Source: UBA11524 sp051883695 (GTDB lineage Bacteria; Bacillota; Clostridia; Christensenellales; Aristaeellaceae). Taken from it: a stretch of DNA of 64,000 nucleotides. Numbering within the stretch: position 1 is the first letter of the stretch; the number at the start of each line of letters is the position of its first letter. Positions 16,756 to 24,448 of the stretch are shown here, piece after piece. Where the stretch lies: NCBI GenBank assembly GCA_051883695.1, contig JBJEUF010000092.1, forward strand, positions 1 through 64,000, given 5' to 3'. The notes under the pieces were generated by a model. The model ran no database searches. It saw only the letters and a list, made by a program, of their open reading frames with translations, and had not been told where the DNA came from. The position numbers and the translations under genes were made by a program.

Positions 16756-17526
16756 TCAGGAGAACAGCTTCTCCAGCTCCTCGTATTTCTCGTGGGTGAT
16801 CAGCGCGTCCTGCTGGATGCCCTTCAGGCGGACGACGTAGGTCCAGCGTCCATAGGGCGTGATGTTGCTGATGTAGTTGAGGTTGATGATATAGCTCTTG
16901 TGACAGCGGAAAAACACATTGGGATCGAGCCGGGCTTCCGTCTCCGAGAGGGAATCGCCGGTGACGTAGCGGCAGCCGGGCTGATCGTCCCCTGCGGTGT
17001 AGATGACCGTGGCGCGGTCCTCGCGCTGGATGAGCACGATATCCTCCGTGTTGACGAAGGATACGCCCTCCTTGTGGTGCAGCATCAGGCGGGCGGCGGG
17101 CTTGCGGGCTTCAGCGGGCGCGGCGGGGACAGGCAGGGGCGCCTCGTCCTTGTCCGGGTTCAGACGGTCGCGGGCGCGTTCCAGCGTCTTCAGCACCCGA
17201 TCCACCTTGAAGGGTTTGATCAGGTAATCGAAGGCATAGACCTCGAAGGCGTCGCCCATGTACTGGTCGTGGGCGGTGGCGAAGATCATGATGATGCCGG
17301 GATCCATGTCCTGAATGACGCGGGCGGCCTCCACCCCTGTCTTGCCCGGCATCTCCACATCCAGAAACACGATCTGCGGATGGAGCTTTTCCACCAGCTC
17401 CAGCAGCTCCAGACCGTCCTTCGCCTCGCCGACCAGCTCGAAGCCCTCGACCTTGCCGATCATCTTCCGCTCGATGCGGCGCATGTCCTCGTTGTCATCG
17501 GCAATGATAACCTTGATTGCATCCAT
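16756..17526 (-). CDS. LytTR-type response regulator, orphan
   Basis: 256 residues. Receiver domain 1-120: IIADDNEDMRRI supplies the acidic pocket, FLDVEMPGKTG holds the phosphorylated Asp, ATAH and LIKPFK complete the switch residues. A proline/alanine linker (about 135-155) leads to a LytTR DNA-binding domain (ILIQREDRATVIYT-like strand, FFRCHKSYIINLNYI, TPYGRWTYVVRLKG). LytTR regulators bind direct repeats upstream of virulence, bacteriocin or envelope genes. No histidine kinase is adjacent. The ATG at 17526 follows AAAGGAGC; longer in-frame starts cross the promoter region. Confidence 0.92.
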   Translation of the reverse strand: MDAIKVIIADDNEDMRRIERKMIGKVEGFELVGEAKDGLELLELVEKLHPQIVFLDVEMPGKTGVEAARVIQDMDPGIIMIFATAHDQYMGDAFEVYAFDYLIKPFKVDRVLKTLERARDRLNPDKDEAPLPVPAAPAEARKPAARLMLHHKEGVSFVNTEDIVLIQREDRATVIYTAGDDQPGCRYVTGDSLSETEARLDPNVFFRCHKSYIINLNYISNITPYGRWTYVVRLKGIQQDALITHEKYEELEKLFS

Positions 17527-17631
17527 ATAAAGTGCTCCTTTTGTGTTTGCCCAATATGATACCATAAACGGACAGGAAAGTATACACGGAAATTGTAAAA
17601 TCAAAGACAAGAATCGGAATGGCACAGAAAA

Positions 17632-17670
17632 GAGCGGGGAAGCTGCTGTCGGGCAGCGGTTTCCCCGCTC
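17632..17670 (-). terminator. Terminator of the nfeD-floA operon
   Basis: GAGCGGGGAA (17632-17641) pairs with TTCCCCGCTC (17661-17670), with an inner GCTGC/GCAGC pair; on the minus strand the stem is followed by TTTTCTGTG. Confidence 0.85.
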
Positions 17671-17680
17671 AAGCGTTGTA

Positions 17681-18190
17681 TCAGATTCGGCGCGGCTTGC
17701 GGTCACAGGGGCGCGTGAGCACCTCCTGCATCACAAAGGCCTTGACCATCGCGTCGCCCGTCCATTCCAGCGTCAGACCGGGCTGGACAGCTTCCGCAGT
17801 GTCGACGGGGCGGCTGTGCGTCAGCTGCTCCTCATGGCAGGGATCCTTGCCCTCCATGCTCGTGACGCCAAGGCTGCCCGCCTGATCGTGCGTATCGCAG
17901 TCCGGCTCAAGGTGCTCGTGCACCAGGGGCTGGGCCGGGGCAATCGGCGCGACCGGGGCGGCCGGTGCGACCGGTGCGACCGGCGCTGCCGGGGCGGCCG
18001 GCTGCGGAGGCAGCATACTCGCCATGGAAACCGGTGCTGCCGTTTGAGGCTGAACGGGTATGGCTGGCTGATAGACGGTTTGCGCGCTCGCGGCAGCAGA
18101 CTGCTTTTTCTTCTTGTTCTTTGCGTTGCCGTTGGCAATGGCGATCAATATGCCGACGATGACGACAATCAGACCCCCTAAATCTTCCAC
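17681..18190 (-). CDS. Small membrane protein with Ala/Pro-rich linker, third gene of the floA operon
   Basis: 169 residues. One membrane helix at about 5-20 (GGLIVVIVGILIAIANG), a lysine cluster (NKKKKQ), then a low-complexity Ala-Pro-Val segment (APVAPVAPAAPVAPIAPAQP) and a hydrophilic tail rich in His, Asp and Cys. No family recognised. It is 39 bp downstream of floA on the same strand and precedes the operon terminator, so it may be a partner of the flotillin platform, as small proteins follow floA homologues in Bacillus (yqfB position). That is an inference from position only. Confidence 0.65.
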   Translation of the reverse strand: MEDLGGLIVVIVGILIAIANGNAKNKKKKQSAAASAQTVYQPAIPVQPQTAAPVSMASMLPPQPAAPAAPVAPVAPAAPVAPIAPAQPLVHEHLEPDCDTHDQAGSLGVTSMEGKDPCHEEQLTHSRPVDTAEAVQPGLTLEWTGDAMVKAFVMQEVLTRPCDRKPRRI

Positions 18191-18229
18191 GGGCGTCCCT
18201 CCCTTCCTGAAGTACAGGCCATCGCAGCC

Positions 18230-19228
18230 TTACTTCTTGTCGGGCTGGACGGTCTGCTGGGGCTGGCTGGCCTTGGCGATGGAATCGCGCATGGTGGTGT
18301 CAGCGATGGTGTTCTGCAGCTGGTAGTAGTCCATCACGCCCAGCTTGCCCTCGCGCAGCGCGGCAGCCATGGCACGCGGCACCTCGGCTTCGGCCTCGAC
18401 GACCTTGGCGCGCATCTCCTGCACGCTGGCCTTCATCTCCTGCTCGTGGGCGACGGCCATTGCGCGGCGCTCCTCGGCCTTCGCCTGAGCGATGCGGCGA
18501 TCCGCTTCGGCCTGATCCATCATCAGCTGTGCGCCGATGTTGCGGCCAACGTCCACGTCCGCGATGTCGATGGACAGAATCTCGTAGGCGGTACCGGCGT
18601 CCAAACCCTTGGCCAGCACGGTGCGGCTGATCAGATCGGGGTTCTCCAGAACGGCCTTGTGGCTGTCGGCAGAGCCGACGGTGGTGACGATGCCCTCGCC
18701 GACACGGGCGATGACGGTTTCCTCACCGGCGCCGCCGACCAGACGGCTGATGTCGGTACGCACGGTCACGCGGGCCTTGGCGCGCAGCTCGATGCCGTCC
18801 TTGGCGATGGCGGCGACCACGGGGGTCTCGATGACCTTGGGGGTGACGCTCATCTGCACGGCCTGGAACACATCGCGGCCCGCCAGATCAATGGCGCAGG
18901 CCTTCTCGAAGGGCAGGTCGATGTTTGCGCGCTGGGCGGCGATCAGGGCGTTGATGACGCGGTTGACATTACCGCCGGCCAGCAGGTGGGTTTCCAGCTG
19001 GGAGATGGTGATCTGCAGACCGGCCTTGCTGGCCTGAATGAGGGACTCGACCAGGCGCTTGGGCTGCACCTTGCGCAGCCTCATGCCGATCAGGGCGCCC
19101 AGGGACACGTGCACGCCGCTGACCAGCGCCCGGAACCACAGGCCCAGGGGCACAATGGACAGGAAAACGCACAGTACGACGACGGCGATACCGACAATAC
19201 CGTAGATGATGATCTGTTCAGTTGGCAT
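18230..19228 (-). CDS. floA: Flotillin-like protein FloA
   Basis: 332 residues, the usual FloA length. N-terminal membrane hairpin (about 7-30), PHB/SPFH domain (RVTVRTDISRLVGGAGEETVIARVGEG is its centre, given here as RVTVRTDISRLVGG), then Ala/Glu-rich coiled-coil repeats (AEADRRIAQAKAEERRAMA) of the flotillin tail. FloA organises membrane microdomains and affects secretion and signalling in Bacillus. It lies 60 bp downstream of the NfeD-family gene, the standard pairing (B. subtilis yqeZ-yqfA). Confidence 0.94.
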   Translation of the reverse strand: MPTEQIIIYGIVGIAVVVLCVFLSIVPLGLWFRALVSGVHVSLGALIGMRLRKVQPKRLVESLIQASKAGLQITISQLETHLLAGGNVNRVINALIAAQRANIDLPFEKACAIDLAGRDVFQAVQMSVTPKVIETPVVAAIAKDGIELRAKARVTVRTDISRLVGGAGEETVIARVGEGIVTTVGSADSHKAVLENPDLISRTVLAKGLDAGTAYEILSIDIADVDVGRNIGAQLMMDQAEADRRIAQAKAEERRAMAVAHEQEMKASVQEMRAKVVEAEAEVPRAMAAALREGKLGVMDYYQLQNTIADTTMRDSIAKASQPQQTVQPDKK

Positions 19229-19288
19229 GATGTTACCTCCCCTATACTTCCTGCCGTCGGATGACGGCTTGATATACGAATGTATGCA

Positions 19289-19795
19289 TTATACCCTGCG
19301 GACGAGCACCTTCTGCCCTTCAACGCTGATGATGCGTACCCGGGCACCGGTCTGCACGAAGTCTCCCTCGCTGGAGACGTTCAGGCGGACGCCGTCAAAA
19401 TCAGCGATGCCTGTGGGGCGCAGGACGGATGTGGCAATGCCCTCGCGTCCGACGAAGGCGCTCATGTCCTCCGCGGAACGATAGCCGGATTCGTTGCTTT
19501 CCGTTTCGCTCAGCACCAGCTTGCTCCGGCTCAGCTTCCCCTTGGACAGGCTCCGCAGCGATGCGGAAATCGCGATGGCCAGCGTGGCCAGCACAATCAG
19601 CAGCAGGCCGATGGTGGCGATGGGGCCGTGGGCGCTCCAGGCCAGCGCCAGTGCGATCACTTCCAGCACGATGCCCGTGATGCCCGGTACGCCGAAGCCC
19701 GGCATGAACGCTTCCAGTATCAGGGAACCGATGCCAAGCACGAAGCAGATGATGATGGGCAGGTTCTGTGCGCAGAAATTCAGAATCTCATTCAC
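19289..19795 (-). CDS. NfeD-family membrane protein (truncated-type, YqeZ C-terminal-like)
   Basis: 168 residues. Three membrane helices (about 10-28, 36-55, 60-78) including the GFGVPGITG turn between the first two, then a soluble OB-fold NfeD domain (about 110-168: GREGIATSVLRPTGIADFDG and ARVRIISVEGQKVLVRRV). It lacks the long N-terminal ClpP-like protease domain of full-length NfeD/YqeZ, so it is the short form. Together with FloA it forms the classic membrane-microdomain operon. GGTAAGC and AAGGAGGTAAGC-like sequence precedes the start. Confidence 0.92.
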   Translation of the reverse strand: MNEILNFCAQNLPIIICFVLGIGSLILEAFMPGFGVPGITGIVLEVIALALAWSAHGPIATIGLLLIVLATLAIAISASLRSLSKGKLSRSKLVLSETESNESGYRSAEDMSAFVGREGIATSVLRPTGIADFDGVRLNVSSEGDFVQTGARVRIISVEGQKVLVRRV

Positions 19796-20231
19796 GATGC
19801 TTACCTCCTTTGCTCAGGATGGGGACAGCGTCCCTTGGGTCTGATACGCTAGCAGTATAGCACAGGCGCCCTGATTGCGCCAGCGGTTTTGATCCAAAGA
19901 TACAATTTTGCGTCCCAAATGTCAGGGGTGCGCCGCGGCGGACCAGGGCGGCCTCATCCAAAACAGATAGCAAGCAAGGATGCAGCCGAAGGGGTGGAGG
20001 GGGCGACCGGAAAGCCCCCTCCTCGCTTCCGCAGAAGCGAAACACTCTCTCTGCCAAAGGAACTGCGCCTGCGAGCGCGACCAAAGGGTTTTCCAAGTCC
20101 CAACATCGCTGGTAGCTTTGCCATGGTCAACGCCCCACCGGGGAGCTGCTTCTGCACGATGGCCTTCGGAAGCCCTCTGGCTTGCATGGTATGCATCGGA
20201 CAGACCGGTCCGGCGCTTCACGTCCCAAATG
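19796..20231. repeat. Gene-free, repeat-composed intergenic stretch between nfeD and udg
   Basis: 436 bp without a convincing gene. It contains two copies of the 20-mer CGTCCCAAATGTCAGGGGTG (19911-19930 and 20221-20240, the second covering the udg stop codon), a hairpin TCGCTTC-CGCA-GAAGCGA at 20023-20040, a GGGGGC/GCCCCC stem just before it, and a segment (about 19965-20075) clearly similar to 55283-55395. Short frames through it are not preceded by ribosome-binding sites. Confidence 0.8.
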
Positions 20232-20834
20232 TCAGGGGTGTGCCGCATCGGGCAGACAGGCCCGGAGCCGGAGCAGATCCTCCTGATAGACCGACTGCAG
20301 GGAGCGGTTATAAATGATGCTTGCCGGGTGATACAGCGGGAACAGCGGAAATGACGCCGACTGCTTCCCGTGGGCGACGGTGGCTTCGGTCATTTCCCCG
20401 TGCATCGCGCCGATGACGGCTTTGCTGCCCAGCAGGGCCCTGAGCGGCACGTTGCCCAGGGTCACGATGACGCGCGGCTGCACCAGCAGAATCTCTTCGT
20501 ATAAAAAGGGCGTGAACAGCGCCAGCTCCTCCCGGTTGGGCGGGCGGTTCGAGACGCGCCCCTTCTCGCTCACCCGGGTGGGACGAATCTTAACCACGTT
20601 GCTGATGTACAGCGCCTCGCGCTGCAGTCCCACAGCGTCCAGAAAGCCGTCCAGATTCTTCCCGGCCTTGCCGACGAAGGGACGGCGCTGCAGCGTCTCC
20701 TGCTCGCCGGGCGCTTCGCCGATGAGCATGATGGCCGGTTTGTCGCTTTGCCCTTCGCCAAAGACGAGCACCTTTTCCTCCGCAGGCCAGAGCGAGGAGA
20801 AGAAGCGCGTCATTTTCTGCTGAAAGCCTTGCAA
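20232..20834 (-). CDS. Family 4-like uracil-DNA glycosylase lacking the Fe-S cysteines
   Basis: 200 residues. Motif A GEAPGEQE near 39-46 and motif B LYHPASIIYN near 168-177 place it in the UDG superfamily close to family 4; it would excise uracil from DNA to start base-excision repair. Family 4 enzymes normally have four cysteines for a 4Fe-4S cluster, but this protein has a single Cys, near its end, and the N-terminal CxxC is absent. The start is TTG at 20834, seven bases after AAAGGAGGG; the first ATG in frame (20813) is further from it. It begins 15 bp after rnz and is cotranscribed. Confidence 0.85.
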   Translation of the reverse strand: MQGFQQKMTRFFSSLWPAEEKVLVFGEGQSDKPAIMLIGEAPGEQETLQRRPFVGKAGKNLDGFLDAVGLQREALYISNVVKIRPTRVSEKGRVSNRPPNREELALFTPFLYEEILLVQPRVIVTLGNVPLRALLGSKAVIGAMHGEMTEATVAHGKQSASFPLFPLYHPASIIYNRSLQSVYQEDLLRLRACLPDAAHP

Positions 20835-20849
20835 GGGGACACCCTCCTT

Positions 20850-21773
20850 TCATTTGATCGGTGCCGGTTCCGGATAATGCAGGCACCAGGTCATCCCGTC
20901 CACGGCACAGGAGGTGTCGGGGAAAACCGCCTGCGCGTTGGGCAGGAACTCCAGCGGGTCGTCGATGCTGGTGCTGAAATGGGTCAGGACGAGCTGCCCG
21001 GCTTCCGCATCCCTCGCCAGCGCGGCGGCCTCGCGGTAGAGCATGTGGTGATTCCGGAGCGCCAGCGGATGCTTCTCCTCCGCGCCGTACATGCCCTCGA
21101 GGAACATCATGTCGCAGCGGAAGCCGAGGTCGGCAATCTCCGGGACGGGCCGGGTGTCGGTGGCATAGAGCACGGTGATGCCGCGGCGCGGCGGGCCCAT
21201 GACCTGTTCCGGACGGAAGGTCACGCCGTCCGCCTCCACCGTTTCGCCCTTTTGCAGGCGCTTCCACAGGGGCAGCGGAATCGCCAGGGATCGCGCCTTC
21301 TGCGGATCAAAGGCGGCGGGCCGGGGGAGATGCAGCCGGTAGCCCAGACAGGGCATCCCGTGATCCAGCGGGAAGGGCGTGATCTCCAGCCCGATCAGGG
21401 GGAAGGCGGCTTCCGTGCCCTTGAGCTCATGCAGCACAACGGGGAAGGTCAGCTGCGGCGCGATGACCCGCAGTCCTCCGACAATATAGGATAAACCAAC
21501 CGGGCCGTAGAGATGCAGCGGCTCCGTGCGCTGCGCCTTGGTCAGCGCCAGCAGCATCCCCGGCAGGCCGGATACGTGATCCGCATGGAAATGGGTGATG
21601 AGGAGGCCGTCGATGCACTGCATTCCCCAGCCCAGCCGCTGTACGCCCACCTGCGTGCCCTCGCCGCAGTCGATGAGGAGCGCACGGCCGTTGACCCGGA
21701 CATACAAAGAGGAAAGCGCACGGTCGGGCATGGGCATCGTTCCGCCGGTGCCCAGGGTACACAGGTCGAGCAT
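20850..21773 (-). CDS. rnz: Ribonuclease Z
   Basis: 307 residues, the usual length of the short form. Metallo-beta-lactamase motifs THFHADH (HxHxDH), the LGTGGTMPMPDRALSS N-terminus with its substrate loop, LYATDTRP with the metal-binding Asp, and LTHFST near the C-terminus. It cleaves pre-tRNA 3' trailers. Start at 21773 follows AGGGAGGAATCC; a longer in-frame start at 21878 has no such site. First gene of the rnz-udg pair. Confidence 0.93.
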   Translation of the reverse strand: MLDLCTLGTGGTMPMPDRALSSLYVRVNGRALLIDCGEGTQVGVQRLGWGMQCIDGLLITHFHADHVSGLPGMLLALTKAQRTEPLHLYGPVGLSYIVGGLRVIAPQLTFPVVLHELKGTEAAFPLIGLEITPFPLDHGMPCLGYRLHLPRPAAFDPQKARSLAIPLPLWKRLQKGETVEADGVTFRPEQVMGPPRRGITVLYATDTRPVPEIADLGFRCDMMFLEGMYGAEEKHPLALRNHHMLYREAAALARDAEAGQLVLTHFSTSIDDPLEFLPNAQAVFPDTSCAVDGMTWCLHYPEPAPIK

Positions 21774-21852
21774 GATGGATTCCTCCCTGATGGATGATGA
21801 TGATGTATTCGATGGGCGGGATGAAATTCCTGCTGCGTGCAGGGACAAAGAA

Positions 21853-21881
21853 GGCGTGCCGACCGTGATGGCCGGCACGCC
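21853..21881 (-). terminator. Terminator after thiT
   Basis: A 9-bp stem GGCGTGCCG / CGGCACGCC, starting 18 bases past the thiT stop on the minus strand and followed by TTCTTTG. Confidence 0.7.
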
Positions 21882-21898
21882 CGTGACGTAAGGGGAAA

Positions 21899-22651
21899 TC
21901 AGCTCTTCATGATCTTCATCACGCGCTTGCCGACAAAAACGGCCAGCATAATGCAGATCAGCGTATCAGGAATCAGGTAGGTGCCGTTGTAAACCAGGCT
22001 TGCCCACGGAGCGGTATCCCAATACAGAATACCGGCCAGCGTGGCAGACAGTGCACGGCCAAGAGCACCCACGATCATGCAGGCGTACAGGCTCCAGCTC
22101 TGCCATGCCTTGGGGAGATACTTATAGACGCCGGCAAGGCCGATGAGGGCAAAGGCAATAGGGTAGTCCAACAGGAACTGAATCGGATGCACAAACCAGC
22201 CGCCCTGCAGGTACTGCAGCAGACCGTAGGCAGCGCCGGCCAGCAGGCCGGGACCGACGCCATATGCGGCGGCGAACAGCATGATCGGCAGCATGCTGGC
22301 AAGGGTTACGGAGCCGCCCTGAGGCATCTCGAACATCTTGACATAGCTCAGCACGAAGGAAAGGGCAATGGACAGTGCCGCATACGCCAGAGACTTGGCA
22401 GTCCATGTCTTGCGGGTGATGCTCATGCCGATCATGATGGCAACCAGCACGATCAGGGAGATGACGGTGATCCAGCCGGTGGGTCCAAGGACATCGAAAC
22501 GCTCTAAGGGAGTGCTCGGGTCAGCCGTCCCGGCTGCGACGATATCGCTGACAGTAGCAATTTCTTCCGCCAGTGGGGAGCTCGTCTCGGCTTCAACGAT
22601 ATTGCTGACAGAAGCTATTTCTTCTGCCATCGCATGAGAGAACAGGAACAT
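21899..22651 (-). CDS. thiT: Energy-coupled thiamine transporter S component ThiT, with an N-terminal extension
   Basis: 250 residues against about 190-200 usual for ThiT. From residue 58 onward there are six membrane segments with the ThiT landmarks: GGSVTLASMLPIM, YGVGPGLLAGAAYGLLQ, HPIQFLLDYPIAFALIGLAG and a tryptophan-rich thiamine site region (YWDTAPWASLVYN). It captures thiamine and works with a shared ECF ATPase/EcfT module encoded elsewhere. The first 45 residues contain two copies of AEEIA(S/T)VS(N/D)IV at 9-19 and 28-38, not part of the known fold. The gene is preceded by a TPP riboswitch and terminator, so it should be switched off by thiamine pyrophosphate. Start at 22651 follows AAGGAGGG. 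Confidence 0.92.
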   Translation of the reverse strand: MFLFSHAMAEEIASVSNIVEAETSSPLAEEIATVSDIVAAGTADPSTPLERFDVLGPTGWITVISLIVLVAIMIGMSITRKTWTAKSLAYAALSIALSFVLSYVKMFEMPQGGSVTLASMLPIMLFAAAYGVGPGLLAGAAYGLLQYLQGGWFVHPIQFLLDYPIAFALIGLAGVYKYLPKAWQSWSLYACMIVGALGRALSATLAGILYWDTAPWASLVYNGTYLIPDTLICIMLAVFVGKRVMKIMKS

Positions 22652-22689
22652 TGGGTTTCCCTCCTTTTTAATGTCGCATCCATGGCATG

Positions 22690-22713
22690 AAAAAACCCGC
22701 GTTGTGACGCGGG
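22690..22713 (-). terminator. thiT: Riboswitch expression-platform terminator
   Basis: CCCGCGT / ACGCGGG stem with a four-base loop and a run of six T on the minus strand, placed between the TPP aptamer and thiT. Confidence 0.85.
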
Positions 22714-22779
22714 AAGGCAGGATAGCTTCTGCTGTATTCTGCACGATCCGGATTCGCAGCAAAACACAGGGCAGTCTGC

Positions 22780-22866
22780 TCCGCTTCCCTACGGTAGGAT
22801 GACCTACACAGGTTCCAAGGGTGTATCTCAGCGGCAGCGGAGACCCGCGCCGCACCCCCAGCGGTG
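22780..22866 (-). promoter_or_regulatory. TPP (THI-box) riboswitch aptamer
   Basis: On the minus strand the conserved blocks appear in order: GGGGUGC, CUGAGAUACACCC, UUGGAACCUG, and the closing CGUAGGGAAGC. These are the THI-box pyrimidine- and pyrophosphate-sensor helices. With ligand bound the downstream terminator should form and thiT should be off. Confidence 0.95.
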
Positions 22867-22999
22867 AATGCGATTTTCGGTCTTTATTATAGCATGGAAG
22901 GATATTTTGTCAATACATTGCCGAAAATCTTTGAAAGCTCTCGCTATTTGAGGGATTCTGCGGTACAATGGATACGTTAGATTCTTGGGAGGTGTGAGG

Positions 23000-23587
23000 A
23001 TGCATCACTTTTTTGCTTATGTGGCGCGGCTGCGCTATATCCGCCGCTGGGGGCTGATGCGCTCGGTGATGCCGGAGAACGACGCGGAGCATTCCCTGCA
23101 GGTGGCGATGATCGCCCATGCCATCGCGGTCATCGGCAGGGAGACCTACGGACGGGAATGCAACCCGGAGCACATTCTGGCGCTGGGGGTGTACCATGAC
23201 GTGTCGGAGGTCATCACGGGCGATATGCCCACGCCCGTCAAGTACCATTCGCCGGAGCTGCGCGGTGCCTACAAGGGCGTGGAGCGCATGGCGAACGAGC
23301 GGCTGCTGACCATGCTGCCGGACGGGCTGAGGCCGGTCTACGCGCAGTATCTCACGGAGCCGGAGGGCTATGAGCGGGCGGTGGTCAAGGCGGCGGACAG
23401 CATCAGCGCGTATACGAAATGCATCGAGGAAAGGCGCGCGGGCAACCGGGAGTTCGAGGCGGCGGGCATTTCCATCCGCAAGGGGCTGGAGGAGATCGCA
23501 TTGCCCGAGGTGCAGGACTATATGCGGATGTTCCTGCCGTCCTTCGAGCTGTCGCTGGACGAGCTGAACGGGGGGAATGCCCAATGA
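23000..23587 (+). CDS. YfbR-like HD-domain 5'-deoxynucleotidase
   Basis: 195 residues. HD motifs in the YfbR order: WGLMRSVMPENDAEHS (the R and H/S residues that bind deoxynucleoside monophosphates), ALGVYHDVSEVITGDMPTPVKY (HD pair) and VKAADSISAYTKC. E. coli YfbR dephosphorylates dNMPs. The ATG at 23000 has GGGAGG six bases before it; an upstream TTG (22985) does not. The stop overlaps the next gene by four bases (ATGA), so the two are translationally coupled. Confidence 0.92.
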   Translation: MHHFFAYVARLRYIRRWGLMRSVMPENDAEHSLQVAMIAHAIAVIGRETYGRECNPEHILALGVYHDVSEVITGDMPTPVKYHSPELRGAYKGVERMANERLLTMLPDGLRPVYAQYLTEPEGYERAVVKAADSISAYTKCIEERRAGNREFEAAGISIRKGLEEIALPEVQDYMRMFLPSFELSLDELNGGNAQ

Positions 23588-24363
23588 AGCTGGGCATGAG
23601 CAGCGCGGCGTTTTACAGCCGGTATGAAACGGAGGAGGCAGCGGCGGCGCTGTCCGGTTACCCGCTGGATACCTGCGAGGTGTTCGTGGAGACGCCGTCG
23701 GAGTACTGCGCGGCGTTTGGCAGAGTCGTCCGGCGCAATCTGGGGACGATGCCCTGCACGGCGGTGCATCCGCTGGGGACGCAGTTTGAGGCGCAGCTCT
23801 TTGGGCGCTCCCGCAGGCAGGTGGAGGACGCGTTCCGCCTGTTTACCGGCGTATGCGACGCAGGCCGGGAGCTGGGGGCGCGGTATTACGTGTTCCATGG
23901 GCCGTTTGGGGTGCATTCGCCCCTGAAGCCGGAGCGCATCTGGCGCTTGCCCGAAACCTTCCGGCGGATGCAGGAGATCGCCGCATCCCGCGGCCTGCGC
24001 GTGCTGTGGGAGAACGTGCACTGGTGTGCCCTGAGCGGCCCGGCGGAGGTGCGGACGCTGATCCGCCTTTTGCCGGAGGTCGAGTTTGTGCTGGACACGA
24101 AGCAGGCCCACCGGGCGGGCTTCACGCCGACGGACATGCTGGAAGCGATGGGCGACCGGGTGCGGCATGTCCATGTGCTGGACATTGCCCCGGACGGCAC
24201 GCTCTGCCTGCCGGGGCAGGGGACGATCGACTGGCGCGGCATGCTGAACCGGCTGCGTTCGCAGGGGTTTGACGGCGCGGTGACGCTGGAGCCCTATGCG
24301 GATCAGGCCCGGAACGAGGCGGCGCTGAGGGACAGCCTGGCTTACCTGCGCGCCTGCCTGTAA
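23584..24363 (+). CDS. TIM-barrel sugar-phosphate isomerase/epimerase-like protein
   Basis: 259 residues of the AP-endonuclease family 2/xylose-isomerase-like fold: metal and active-site positions are suggested by FVETPSEY, HPLGTQFE, YVFHGPFG, LWENVHWC, FVLDTKQAHRAG, HVHVLDIAPDG and VTLEPYA. Such proteins isomerise or epimerise sugars or act on abasic DNA; specificity is unclear. Coupled to the deoxynucleotidase gene, which could hint at a nucleotide-salvage or DNA-damage role, but that is speculative. Confidence 0.85.
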   Translation: MKLGMSSAAFYSRYETEEAAAALSGYPLDTCEVFVETPSEYCAAFGRVVRRNLGTMPCTAVHPLGTQFEAQLFGRSRRQVEDAFRLFTGVCDAGRELGARYYVFHGPFGVHSPLKPERIWRLPETFRRMQEIAASRGLRVLWENVHWCALSGPAEVRTLIRLLPEVEFVLDTKQAHRAGFTPTDMLEAMGDRVRHVHVLDIAPDGTLCLPGQGTIDWRGMLNRLRSQGFDGAVTLEPYADQARNEAALRDSLAYLRACL

Positions 24364-24380
24364 CAATCATCGACACGCCC

Positions 24381-24409
24381 TTGCAATTTCAGACACAAGG
24401 CGATATAAT
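24381..24409 (+). promoter_or_regulatory. Promoter of the LCP gene
   Basis: TTGCAA (24381-24386) and a perfect TATAAT (24404-24409), 17-bp spacer, 40 bases before the start codon. Confidence 0.75.
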
Positions 24410-24448
24410 AACGGAAGTAAACAGAAGCCGCAAGGAGGAACCCCAACT

